Source: Pseudomonas putida | GTDB lineage: Bacteria > Pseudomonadota > Gammaproteobacteria > Pseudomonadales > Pseudomonadaceae | Direction of reading: 5' to 3' | Length of the DNA stretch: 64,000 nt | Assembly: GCA_041879295.1 (NCBI GenBank) | Contig: CP047152.1 | Coordinates: 321,501 to 385,500, forward strand | Shown: positions 7,078 to 14,709 of the stretch, in pieces | Position numbering within the stretch: position 1 is the first letter of the stretch | Layout: every line of letters starts with the position of its first letter | Position numbers and translations under genes: made by a program | The notes under the pieces: generated by a model | Seen by the model: the letters and a program-made list of their open reading frames with translations, nothing else | Databases searched by the model: none | What the model was told of the DNA's origin: nothing

Positions 7078-7769
7078 TATTCAGCCCTCGCAAAGCCGCG
7101 AGCGGCGCGTTTTTCCATGAAATGCATACCGGTCATGGCAATGACGGTCAGGCCCAGGTAGATGCAGGCTGCAACCATGTAGAAAGTGAACGGCTCTTTG
7201 GTCACGGTCACGCCGATTTGTGCGTGGCGCATGATTTCTTCGAGGCCGATTACCGACACCAGGGCGGTGTCCTTCATCAGGATCATGAACAGGTTGCCAA
7301 GGCCGGGCAGGGCGATGCGCCACATCTGCGGCAGGATGATCCGCGAGAGGATGCGGCCCTTGGACAGGCCCAGCGCTAGGCCAGCTTCACGGTGGCCTTT
7401 GGGGATCGCCAGGATGGCGCCACGGAACACTTCGGTGGCGTAGGCACCAAAGCACAGGCCCAGGGCGATCACGCCCGCGGCAAAGGCGCTGAGCTCAAGG
7501 CCGGGCATGTTCAGGGCTTCGCCGAGGCTGCTCATGAGCCCGACGGTACCGAAATAGATAAGCAGCACCCACAGCAGTTCGGGCACGCCGCGAACCAGGG
7601 TCGAGTAGAAGCCGCCAAGCCATTGCAGCGGCTTGAGCGGAGAGGTCTTGGCCAGGGCGCCGAGCAGGCCCAGGACCAGCCCCAGCAGCAAGGCGCAAAG
7701 CGCCAGTTTTACGGTCATCAGGGTGCCGGCCATCATGGCCGGACCGAATCCGTGCAGGTCGATATTCAT
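7077..7769 (-). CDS. Polar amino-acid ABC transporter permease, HisQ type
   Basis: The 230-residue permease pairs with the HisM-type subunit. It shows the HisQ features TLVRGVPELLWVLLIYFG and the EAA loop HREAGLALGLSKGRILSRII. Hydrophobic segments span most of the protein. Stop and next start overlap (TAATG), giving translational coupling with the downstream permease. Order in the operon is ATPase, binding protein, HisQ, HisM. Confidence 0.92.
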   Translation of the reverse strand: MNIDLHGFGPAMMAGTLMTVKLALCALLLGLVLGLLGALAKTSPLKPLQWLGGFYSTLVRGVPELLWVLLIYFGTVGLMSSLGEALNMPGLELSAFAAGVIALGLCFGAYATEVFRGAILAIPKGHREAGLALGLSKGRILSRIILPQMWRIALPGLGNLFMILMKDTALVSVIGLEEIMRHAQIGVTVTKEPFTFYMVAACIYLGLTVIAMTGMHFMEKRAARGFARAE

Positions 7770-7823
7770 GGGCAGGTCATTTTAGGGACTGGCGCGCCGC
7801 AAGGGCGCGCCGGTCAGGGCGGA

Positions 7824-8576
7824 TCATTCGATGCTGAACGGGAAGTACTTGTCGTTGATTTTCTTGTACGTACCGTCGGCTTTGATTTCTGCCAGGGCTT
7901 TGTTCAGGTCGTCGCGCAGCTTGGTGTCACCTTTGCGCACGGCAATGCCGATCTTGTCGCTGTCCATCACCGGCTCACCCTTGAACTCGAAGTTCGAGCC
8001 GTCTTTGCTTTTCAGCCACTCGTACTGCACGTACTTGTCGGCCAGGATGCCGTCGATACGACCGGAGACCAGGTCGAGGTAGGCGTTTTCCTGGGTGTCG
8101 TAAAGTTTGATATCGACATCCGGGTAGTTGTCTTCAAGGTAGGTGCCGGCCAGGGTGGCGCGCTGGGTGCCGATGACCTTGCCCTTCAGCGACGCTTTGT
8201 CGGTCTTGAAGTCGACGTTTTTCGGCGCGATGAACTGCAGCTTGTTGGAGTAGTACGGATCGGTGAAGTCCACAGCCTGCTTGCGCTCGTCGGTGATCGA
8301 CAGCGACGACACCAGGAAGTCGAACTTCTTGGCGTTAAGGGCCGGGATGATGCCGTCCCAGTCGGAGGTAACGACCGAGCACTCGACTTTCATCTTGGCG
8401 CACAGGGCGTCGCCGATGTCTTTGTCGAAGCCAACCACGTTACCGCTGGCATCCTTGTTGTTGAACGGTGGGTAGGCGGCTTCGATGCCCATGCGCAGTT
8501 TTTCTGCGGCCATGGCGTTTGCCGACATCACCAGCGTGGCAGCAGCTGCCAGGAGAAACTTCTTGTAGGTGTGCAT
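7824..8576 (-). CDS. Periplasmic amino-acid binding protein of the ABC transporter (HisJ/ArgT-like)
   Basis: The 250-residue solute-binding protein (SBP_bac_3) begins with a signal peptide MHTYKKFLLAAAATLVMSAN-AMA. The mature part starts near AEKLRMGIEAAYPPFNNKD and contains the family signature FDKDIGDALCAKMKVECSVV. The ATG at 8576 has GGAG seven bases upstream; the longer open frame adds no signal-like sequence. It lies between the ATPase and permease genes, so it delivers the ligand to this transporter. LAO- or histidine-like ligands are plausible. Confidence 0.9.
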   Translation of the reverse strand: MHTYKKFLLAAAATLVMSANAMAAEKLRMGIEAAYPPFNNKDASGNVVGFDKDIGDALCAKMKVECSVVTSDWDGIIPALNAKKFDFLVSSLSITDERKQAVDFTDPYYSNKLQFIAPKNVDFKTDKASLKGKVIGTQRATLAGTYLEDNYPDVDIKLYDTQENAYLDLVSGRIDGILADKYVQYEWLKSKDGSNFEFKGEPVMDSDKIGIAVRKGDTKLRDDLNKALAEIKADGTYKKINDKYFPFSIE

Positions 8577-8587
8577 GTATTGCTCCG

Positions 8588-9361
8588 TTAGCGGTGGCTG
8601 GACATGAATTGCTTGCAACGCGCCGAGGTCGGGTTTTCGAAGACCTGCTGCGGCGATCCCTGCTCTTCGACCAGGCCCTGGTGCAGGAAGACGACTTCAC
8701 TGGACACATGGCGGGCAAAGCTCATCTCGTGCGTCACCAGCAGCATGGTACGGCCTTCTTCGGCCAATGCGCGGATAACGTTAAGCACTTCCTGGACCAT
8801 TTCCGGATCGAGGGCCGAAGTGGGCTCGTCGAACAGGATCACTTTAGGCTTCATGGCCAGGGTACGGGCAATGGCGGCGCGCTGTTGCTGGCCACCGGAA
8901 AGCTGGGCGGGGTAGCTGTGGCGTTTGTCGTAGATGCCGACCTTGTTCAGCAGCGCTTCGGCGGCTTCGATGGCTTCGGCCTTGCTTTGGCCGAGCACGC
9001 GGCGTGGCGCCTCGATGATGTTGTCGAGGATCGACATGTGTGGCCACAGGTTGAAATTCTGGAAGACAAAGCCGATTTCGCTGCGCAGGCGATTGATCTG
9101 GCGGTTGTCGGCTGCAATCAGGTCGCCATTCTTGGCGGCCTTGAGCTTGAGGGCTTCACCGGCGACCAGGATTTCGCCTTGGTGCGGGTTCTCGAGCAGG
9201 TTGATGCAGCGCAGCAGGGTGGACTTGCCGGAGCCGGACGACCCCAGGATGGAGATCACGTCACCGTCGCGAGCGGTCAGCGAAATGCCCTTGAGAATTT
9301 CCTGCTCGCCGTAGCGTTTGTGCAAATTGCGGATTTCCAGCGCGGGCGTGGCCTGAGCCAT
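8588..9361 (-). CDS. Amino-acid ABC transporter ATP-binding protein, HisP type
   Basis: This 257-residue ATPase has Walker [10 protein letters not shown] (residues 40-48), Q-loop [12 protein letters not shown], signature LSGGQQQR (154-161), Walker [13 protein letters not shown] (D178/E179) and the H-loop [10 protein letters not shown]. It closely resembles HisP/ArgP. It is the first gene of the operon, whose promoter should lie within 9362-9440. Confidence 0.94.
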   Translation of the reverse strand: MAQATPALEIRNLHKRYGEQEILKGISLTARDGDVISILGSSGSGKSTLLRCINLLENPHQGEILVAGEALKLKAAKNGDLIAADNRQINRLRSEIGFVFQNFNLWPHMSILDNIIEAPRRVLGQSKAEAIEAAEALLNKVGIYDKRHSYPAQLSGGQQQRAAIARTLAMKPKVILFDEPTSALDPEMVQEVLNVIRALAEEGRTMLLVTHEMSFARHVSSEVVFLHQGLVEEQGSPQQVFENPTSARCKQFMSSHR

Positions 9362-9639
9362 GTGCGGTCCTCATGTGTTCGGGTGCGTTCCCAGCTGTTG
9401 GCGGCCTTCCTGGCGTGCGCCAAGCTAGCATAGCGGCATTATGACGGCCAACAGGGTCGCCGGGGACTGGGGGCGCTGGTGGGGCAGTTTGTCGCATCGC
9501 TACAGCGTAACGTCGCGCAGATGTCCGCGAAGGTGTCGCCCAGCACCAGAGCCTTGATGAAAAAAGGCGCGATGGTGCCAGCTTTGGCCGGCTCATGGAA
9601 GCTGTTTTGGCCCATTGGAGGAGTAAACCCTACCTTTTA

Positions 9640-9668
9640 CCTGTGGGAGCGGGTTACCCCGCGAATGC
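9640..9668. repeat. Partial REP element
   Basis: One half REP (CTGTGGGAGCGGGTTACCCC then GCGAATGC) lies in the 630-base region between the divergent ABC operon and the permease gene. Confidence 0.7.
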
Positions 9669-9720
9669 TTCGTTGGGGTCATAAGGTTGTACCCATGGGT
9701 TGCACTTCTCGGCATTGCAG

Positions 9721-9797
9721 TGGTGCAAAGGTGTTACCGAGGAGCACCTTTGGTGCATTTGTAAGTGGGTATTTCAGTAATCCGCCTATTTGGTGCC
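9721..9797 (+). promoter_or_regulatory. Repeated TGGTGC elements, possible activator sites upstream of a sigma-54 promoter
   Basis: TGGTGCA occurs at 9721-9727 and 9751-9757 and TGGTGC at 9791-9796. CAAAGGTG (9726-9733) is inverted as CACCTTTG (9745-9752). They lie about 85-160 bases upstream of the -24 box at 9881, a normal distance for enhancer-binding activators. This is an inference from position and repetition. Confidence 0.4.
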
Positions 9798-9880
9798 CTT
9801 TCGGTCAAGGAATGGCCGAAAGCCCTCCGGGCCGCATCCTAAAAGGCCTGCAGAGTTTTCTGATGAATGTATTCAGCACC

Positions 9881-9896
9881 TGGCGCGCTTATTGCC
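9881..9896 (+). promoter_or_regulatory. Sigma-54 (RpoN) promoter of the permease gene
   Basis: TGGCGC-GCTTA-TTGCC matches the -24/-12 consensus TGGCAC-N5-TTGCW with exact spacing, about 95 bases before the permease start codon. Confidence 0.6.
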
Positions 9897-9992
9897 AGTA
9901 GGAAACCGCCGATTGCAGCGACGCCTAGGTCAACCCCTGGCGCGCTCTGTATCCGCAGTCGGCGTGGTCCACTCCTTACAAAGGTAGTTTCA

Positions 9993-11378
9993 ATGAGCGG
10001 TAACAATTCCAATGACCTCGCTCAGGGGCTCAAACAACGGCATGTAACCATGCTGTCCATCGCTGGCGTCATCGGTGCCGGCCTGTTCGTAGGCTCCGGC
10101 CACGCCATCGCAGCTGCCGGCCCTGCCGTGCTGCTGGCTTACGCTGCCGCTGGTACGCTGGTCGTGCTGGTGATGCGTATGCTGGGTGAAATGGCAGTCG
10201 CCTCGCCTGACACCGGTTCGTTCTCTACGTATGCCGACCGCGCCATCGGGCGCTGGGCCGGGTTCACCATTGGCTGGCTGTACTGGTGGTTCTGGGTGCT
10301 GGTGATTCCGCTGGAGGCCAACGCGGCCGCGGCCATTCTGCATGCCTGGTTCCCCGCAGTTGATCTGTGGGCGTTCTCCCTCATCATTACCCTGGCACTG
10401 ACACTTACCAACCTGTGCAGCGTGAAGAACTACGGTGAGTTCGAGTTCTGGTTTGCCTTGCTCAAAGTGCTGGCGATCATCGGCTTCATCGCCGTGGGCT
10501 GTGCTGCTTTGTTCGGCTTTGTACCGAATAGCCAGGTGAGCGGTGCCAGCCACCTGTTCGATACCCAGGGCTTCATGCCCAACGGTCTGGGCGCAGTGCT
10601 GGCCGCGATGCTGACCACCATGTTCTCGTTCATGGGTACTGAAATCGTCACCATCGCCGCTGCCGAGTCGAAGGACCCGGGCAAGCAGATCAGCCGTGCC
10701 ACAAACTCGGTAATCTGGCGTATCTGCCTGTTCTACCTGGTGTCGATCTTCCTGGTCGTGGCCCTGGTGCCGTGGAACGACCCGGCCTTGGCCGAGGCTG
10801 GCTCCTACCAGACCGTGCTGAGCCGTATCGGTGTGCCGAACGCCAAGCTGATCGTCGACATCGTCGTGCTTGTTGCAGTAACCAGCTGCCTGAACTCGGC
10901 GCTATACACTTCTTCGCGCATGTTGTTCTCGCTGAGCAAGCGTGGCGACGCTCCGGCCATCGCCCAGCGCACCACCAAGGCGGCGACCCCGCACGTGGCG
11001 GTACTGCTGTCCACTGCGGCGGCGTTTCTCTGCGTGTTCGCCAACTTCGTGGCACCGGCCCAGGTATTTGAGTTCCTGCTGGCCAGCTCTGGCGCCATTG
11101 CGCTGCTGGTGTATCTGGTGATCGCCGTGTCGCAACTGCGCATGCGCGCCCAGCGTGAAGCCCGTGGCGAAAAGATCACCTTCAAGATGTGGCTGTTCCC
11201 GGGGCTGACCTGGGCGACCATTGCCTTCATCGTTGCCATTCTGGTAGTCATGGCGCTGCGTGAGGATCACCGTGTAGAGATCATTGCGACTGCGCTGCTG
11301 AGTATTGCTGTGGTGGCGGCTGGCTTGCTGGTTCATCGCAAGCGCGAGGCTGCCGGGCGGGTGGCGCTGGACAGCTGA
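9993..11378 (+). CDS. gabP: Amino-acid permease, GABA permease-like (APC/AAT family)
   Basis: The 461-residue inner-membrane carrier has about 12 transmembrane helices and the AAT-family opening LKQRHVTMLSIAGVIGAGLF, VGSGHAI. MLGEMAVASPDTGSFSTYAD and GWLYWWFWVLVIPLEANAAA match GabP of pseudomonads best; a related beta-alanine or proline carrier is the alternative. The start ATG at 9993 has AAAGG ahead of it; the longer open frame has no family residues. A sigma-54 promoter at 9881 suggests nitrogen-limited or activator-driven expression. A strong terminator follows. Confidence 0.82.
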   Translation: MSGNNSNDLAQGLKQRHVTMLSIAGVIGAGLFVGSGHAIAAAGPAVLLAYAAAGTLVVLVMRMLGEMAVASPDTGSFSTYADRAIGRWAGFTIGWLYWWFWVLVIPLEANAAAAILHAWFPAVDLWAFSLIITLALTLTNLCSVKNYGEFEFWFALLKVLAIIGFIAVGCAALFGFVPNSQVSGASHLFDTQGFMPNGLGAVLAAMLTTMFSFMGTEIVTIAAAESKDPGKQISRATNSVIWRICLFYLVSIFLVVALVPWNDPALAEAGSYQTVLSRIGVPNAKLIVDIVVLVAVTSCLNSALYTSSRMLFSLSKRGDAPAIAQRTTKAATPHVAVLLSTAAAFLCVFANFVAPAQVFEFLLASSGAIALLVYLVIAVSQLRMRAQREARGEKITFKMWLFPGLTWATIAFIVAILVVMALREDHRVEIIATALLSIAVVAAGLLVHRKREAAGRVALDS

Positions 11379-11396
11379 CCCGCGCTGGCTTAAATG

Positions 11397-11430
11397 AAAA
11401 GGCCGCGCCCTGTGAAGGGTGCGGCCTTTT
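11397..11430. terminator. Bidirectional Rho-independent terminator
   Basis: AAAAGGCCGCGCCC (11397-11410) pairs with GGGTGCGGCCTTTT (11417-11430). A-run and T-run flank the stem, so it can act on both strands, between the permease and the convergent gene. Confidence 0.9.
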
Positions 11431-11444
11431 CTGTCGCCTGTGAT

Positions 11445-11476
11445 GGCCCTTTCGCGGGCAAGCCCGCTCTCACAGG
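11445..11476. repeat. Single REP element
   Basis: The unit GGCCCTTTCGCGGGCAAGCC then CGCTCTCACAGG lies between two convergent genes. Confidence 0.85.
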
Positions 11477-11491
11477 TTCACCACAGGCCTG

Positions 11492-11935
11492 TCAGCCAAA
11501 CTGCTTCTGCTGTTGCTGCTGCTTGGCCACGAGTTCGGAAGCTGCGATATAGGCTTCCTGGAATTCATCACTCTCCAGCCAGGCCATGGTGGTCTCTTCG
11601 TCAGCGCCGTCCAGCCATTTGCGGTAGGCGTTGAACACCAGCACGATGTAGTCGGTGGCGTGTTCTTCCTTGTGCCCCTTGAGCACGAGGGCGAGTAGCG
11701 GGTCCACCAGGAACACCGAGATCATTGGCACCAGGCCGCCTTCCTGGGCTTCCTTCATCTTGTTGAACATCGCGTCGTAGCTGCCCGACTCCATGGCCTT
11801 GTTGTACACCTGCTCGACGCTGGCGCTGTCGCCGGCGCTGGCCTTGACCGCTTGGCCGCTGCGTACCATGCGGTTCTGCTTGGCCTTGCTGGCGGCGCGC
11901 TTGGCGCGTTTCTGTTGCTTGGTAGGGGTGGCCAT
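11492..11935 (-). CDS. Conserved hypothetical protein
   Basis: The 147-residue soluble protein starts MATPTKQQKRAKRAASKAKQ, a very basic N-terminus that could touch nucleic acid or ribosomes. The middle is helical (VEQVYNKAMESGSYDAMFNK; DPLLALVLKGHKEEHATDY) and the end is a glutamine run. I recognise it only as a conserved Pseudomonas protein. The start ATG at 11935 is preferred, because the open frame above it lacks a similar composition. It lies 121 bases downstream of ppk2 on the same strand. Confidence 0.8.
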   Translation of the reverse strand: MATPTKQQKRAKRAASKAKQNRMVRSGQAVKASAGDSASVEQVYNKAMESGSYDAMFNKMKEAQEGGLVPMISVFLVDPLLALVLKGHKEEHATDYIVLVFNAYRKWLDGADEETTMAWLESDEFQEAYIAASELVAKQQQQQKQFG

Positions 11936-12056
11936 GGGCAAATCCTTGGGTGTGTCTGAAAGTGCGCGTATTGAAGCGCAATTGCCCGATAAACCCAAGC
12001 AGTGCTCCCGAGCGCTGCAGTGGAGAGGTCTGCGGGATGGTAGGCATGCCGAGCCT

Positions 12057-13037
12057 TCAGGTGGCTGGCTGCGGAGTCTCATCTTCTTCGAAGCCGCGTG
12101 AAGCTCGGCCTACCAGCAGAGGGTCGGGTGCATACGCCACCCGAGGGTCTTTACCCGGGTAGTCCAGCGAATGCAGGAAATGCCGGATGCAGTTGATCCG
12201 CGCCCGCTTCTTGTCATCGGACTTGATCACCGTCCACGGCGCATCGGCTGTATCGGTATGGAAGAACATCGCCTCCTTGGCCGAGGTGTAGTCCTCCCAC
12301 TTGTCTAGCGACTTAATGTCGATGGGTGACAGCTTCCAATGCTTGAGCGGGTCGTCCCGGCGCGAAATGAAACGGCGCAGCTGCTCTTCGCGGTTCACCG
12401 AAAACCAGTACTTGAACAGCAGGATGCCACTGTTGCACAGCATGCGCTCCAAGTCTGGCGTCTGACGCATGAATTCCAGGTACTGCAGTGGCGTGCAAAA
12501 ATCCATCACCTTCTCGACTCCGGCCCGGTTGTACCAGGAACGGTCGAAGAACACCATTTCACCCTCCGTGGGCAGGTGCTGGATGTAGCGCTGGAAGTAC
12601 CACTGGCCTTTCTCCTGCTCGGAAGGCTTCTCCAGAGCGACGATGCGCGCACCGCGTGGGTTGAGGTGCTCCATGAAGCGCTTGATGGTGCCGCCCTTGC
12701 CTGCGGCATCGCGCCCTTCGAACAGGATCACCACCCGCTGGCCGGTTTCCTTCACCCAGCTCTGTACCTTCAGTAGCTCGATCTGTAACGCATGCTTGGC
12801 CTTATCGTAGTCCTGGCGTCGCAGGCGGGTACGGTAAGGGTAGTTGGCCGGCAGGCGCGCCGAGGTGCTGTCTTCGTTGCTGCCCTTGGGGGCGGTGGCA
12901 ACCTCCAGCGCTGCGGGTTGCTGGCTGATGCTGGTTATTGTCGGCTCCGGCTTGCGCTGGCGTGGGCGGCGGGTGCGGATCGGTGTGAGTGCGGATTCGC
13001 TGGGGGAGGGGAGCAGGAGGGGTGATTCTTCGCTCAT
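12057..13037 (-). CDS. ppk2: Polyphosphate kinase 2 (PPK2 family)
   Basis: The 326-residue enzyme transfers phosphate between polyphosphate and nucleotides, in most relatives making NTPs or NDPs from polyphosphate. It has one PPK2 domain with Walker A EGRDAAGKGGT (residues 107-117), Walker B MVFFDRSWYNR (161-171) and a lid region rich in Arg/Lys (RFISRRDDPLKHWKLSPID). The first ~60 residues are a low-complexity Pro/Ser/Arg tail not needed for the fold. Single-domain form suggests class I. Confidence 0.92.
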   Translation of the reverse strand: MSEESPLLLPSPSESALTPIRTRRPRQRKPEPTITSISQQPAALEVATAPKGSNEDSTSARLPANYPYRTRLRRQDYDKAKHALQIELLKVQSWVKETGQRVVILFEGRDAAGKGGTIKRFMEHLNPRGARIVALEKPSEQEKGQWYFQRYIQHLPTEGEMVFFDRSWYNRAGVEKVMDFCTPLQYLEFMRQTPDLERMLCNSGILLFKYWFSVNREEQLRRFISRRDDPLKHWKLSPIDIKSLDKWEDYTSAKEAMFFHTDTADAPWTVIKSDDKKRARINCIRHFLHSLDYPGKDPRVAYAPDPLLVGRASRGFEEDETPQPAT

Positions 13038-13136
13038 GGAGGTCCTTGCTGGTCGATACGGATGTCCGTATTCGATTATGAAGGTGAGCGAATAATGGCT
13101 ATTTGATGCTGATCAATGAGAAAAATTACAGACAAC

Positions 13137-13160
13137 AAAAAACCCGCACTAGGCGGGTTT
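13137..13160 (-). terminator. Rho-independent terminator of tRNA-Phe
   Basis: On the minus strand AAACCCGCC-TAGT-GCGGGTTT is followed by TTTTGTTGTC. It ends the tRNA-Phe transcript. Confidence 0.85.
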
Positions 13161-13206
13161 CTTGTTGTCGCTTCGGGTAACTTTGCAACCACCAGAAGCT
13201 TGAAGG

Positions 13207-13282
13207 TGGTGCCCAGAGACGGAGTCGAACCGCCGACACGAGGATTTTCAATCCTCTGCTCTACCGACTGAGCTATCTGGGC
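13207..13282 (-). tRNA. tRNA-Phe (anticodon GAA)
   Basis: The 76-nt cloverleaf has encoded CCA, acceptor stem GCCCAGA/TCTGGGC, D-arm AGCTCAGTCGGTAGAGC, anticodon loop ATTGAAAAT with GAA, and T-arm GGCGGTTCGACTCCGTC. It lies downstream of yggX on the same strand. Confidence 0.96.
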
Positions 13283-13372
13283 GACGAGGTGAATTAAATA
13301 GATTTCCGGACCGCTCGTCAACGACTTTTTGAAAAAATTTTAAATTAATTCCGTCGCTTACGATTTTTGGGG

Positions 13373-13645
13373 TCATTCGGCCGGTGGAACGTAGCCTTCG
13401 GCCTGGGCGTATTCTTCGCCGGCGAAAAACTTGTCCATTTCGGCCTGGAGGAATTTGCGGTCCTCGGCGTTCATCATGTTCAGGCGTTTTTCGTTGATCA
13501 GCATGGTCTGGTGCTTCTGCCAGTCGGCCCAGGCTTTCTGCGAGATGTGTTCGAAGATGTCCTGGCCCTTGGCGCCGGGGTAGGGCGGGCGTTCCAGGCC
13601 TGGTAGTTCTTCTTGGTACTTGCGGCACATCACGGTGCGGGTCAT
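13373..13645 (-). CDS. yggX: Fe(2+)-trafficking / oxidative damage protection protein YggX
   Basis: The 90-residue protein is full-length for the family and shows [39 protein letters not shown] and [15 protein letters not shown]. The conserved Cys7 is thought to help protect iron-sulfur enzymes from oxidation. Its start overlaps the stop of mutY (ATGA), a pairing conserved in enteric and pseudomonad genomes; MutY is itself an Fe-S enzyme. Confidence 0.96.
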
Positions 13646-14709
13646 CGGGCGTCTCCTGCAATCAGTTCGTCGGTCGCGCGTTCAAGCAGTTTTTTCACCG
13701 GGGCGGCGAGGCCCAGACGCGGCGGGGTGGCGAGGTTATACCAGAGCCAGTCGGCCTCGGCCACGTGCTCGCCGACCGGGTCGACGCGTACTAGCCAGGG
13801 TTCGATCGCCAGCTGGAAGTGGCTGAAGGTATGGGTCAGGCCGTCCATGGCGTGGCGGCCAGCCAGGCGCAGGCCGTGCTGATAGGCCAGGTCGTCGAGC
13901 TGGGTGATGTCGTCCAGTTCCGGGAGGCTCCACAAACCACCCCACAGGCCGCTGGAAGGGCGTCGGTAAAGCAGGATGGCGCCTTCGTGGTTGGCCAGCA
14001 GAGGCATCAGTGTGCGCCGTTGCGGCAGCGCCTTGCGCGGTTTGGGCTCGGGGTAGCGGGTTTCTTCGCCGTGCAGGTGCGCTTCGCAGCCACGCTGCAA
14101 CGGGCAGATCAGGCAGCTGGGCTTGCTGCGCGTGCACAGCGTGGCGCCCATGTCCATCATCGCCTGGGTGTAGTGGTTGGCGCGTTGTTGCGGGGTGAAA
14201 CGCTCGGCAGTGGCCCATAGCTGGTTGGCAACCTTGGGTTCGCCTGGGTAGCCCGCCTGGGCGGTGTAGCGTGCCAGCACGCGCTTGACGTTGCCGTCGA
14301 GGATCGGTGCGCGGATGCCCATGCTGATGCTGGCGATCGCGCCGGCAGTGGAGCGGCCGATGCCGGGCAGCTCGGTAAGCTGCTCGACACTGCGCGGGAA
14401 TTCGCCGCCATGTTGCTCGACGACGACCTTGGCGGCCTTTTGCAGGTTGCGTGCGCGGGTGTAGTAGCCCAGGCCCGTCCACAGGTGCAGCACTTCGTCC
14501 TCCGGTGCCTCGGCCAGGGCTTGCACGGTTGGCAGGGCCTGCATGAAGCGGTCGAAGTAGTTGAGCACGGTGCTGACCTGGGTCTGCTGCAACATGATTT
14601 CCGACACCCACACGCGGTACGGGGTGATGCCCTGTTGCCAGGGCAGGTCGTGCCGGCCGTGCTCGTCATACCAGTCCAGCACAGCGCTGGAGAACTGCTC
14701 GGGGCTCAT
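13642..14709 (-). CDS. mutY: A/G-specific adenine DNA glycosylase MutY
   Basis: The 355-residue base-excision repair enzyme removes adenine opposite 8-oxoguanine. It shows the catalytic Glu37 in [10 protein letters not shown], helix-hairpin-helix [12 protein letters not shown] (114-125), catalytic Asp138 in LDGNVKR, and the [4Fe-4S] ligands C192-x6-C199-x2-C202-x5-C208. The C-terminal NUDIX-like domain for 8-oxoG recognition covers about residues 230-350. Its start overlaps the stop of the upstream AsmA-like gene by four bases, so three genes form one operon. Confidence 0.97.

Noticed and set aside
7392..8591. Plus-strand open frame of about 400 codons across the permease and binding-protein genes
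   Set aside because: Covers two clear minus-strand ABC transporter genes and has no protein-like features.
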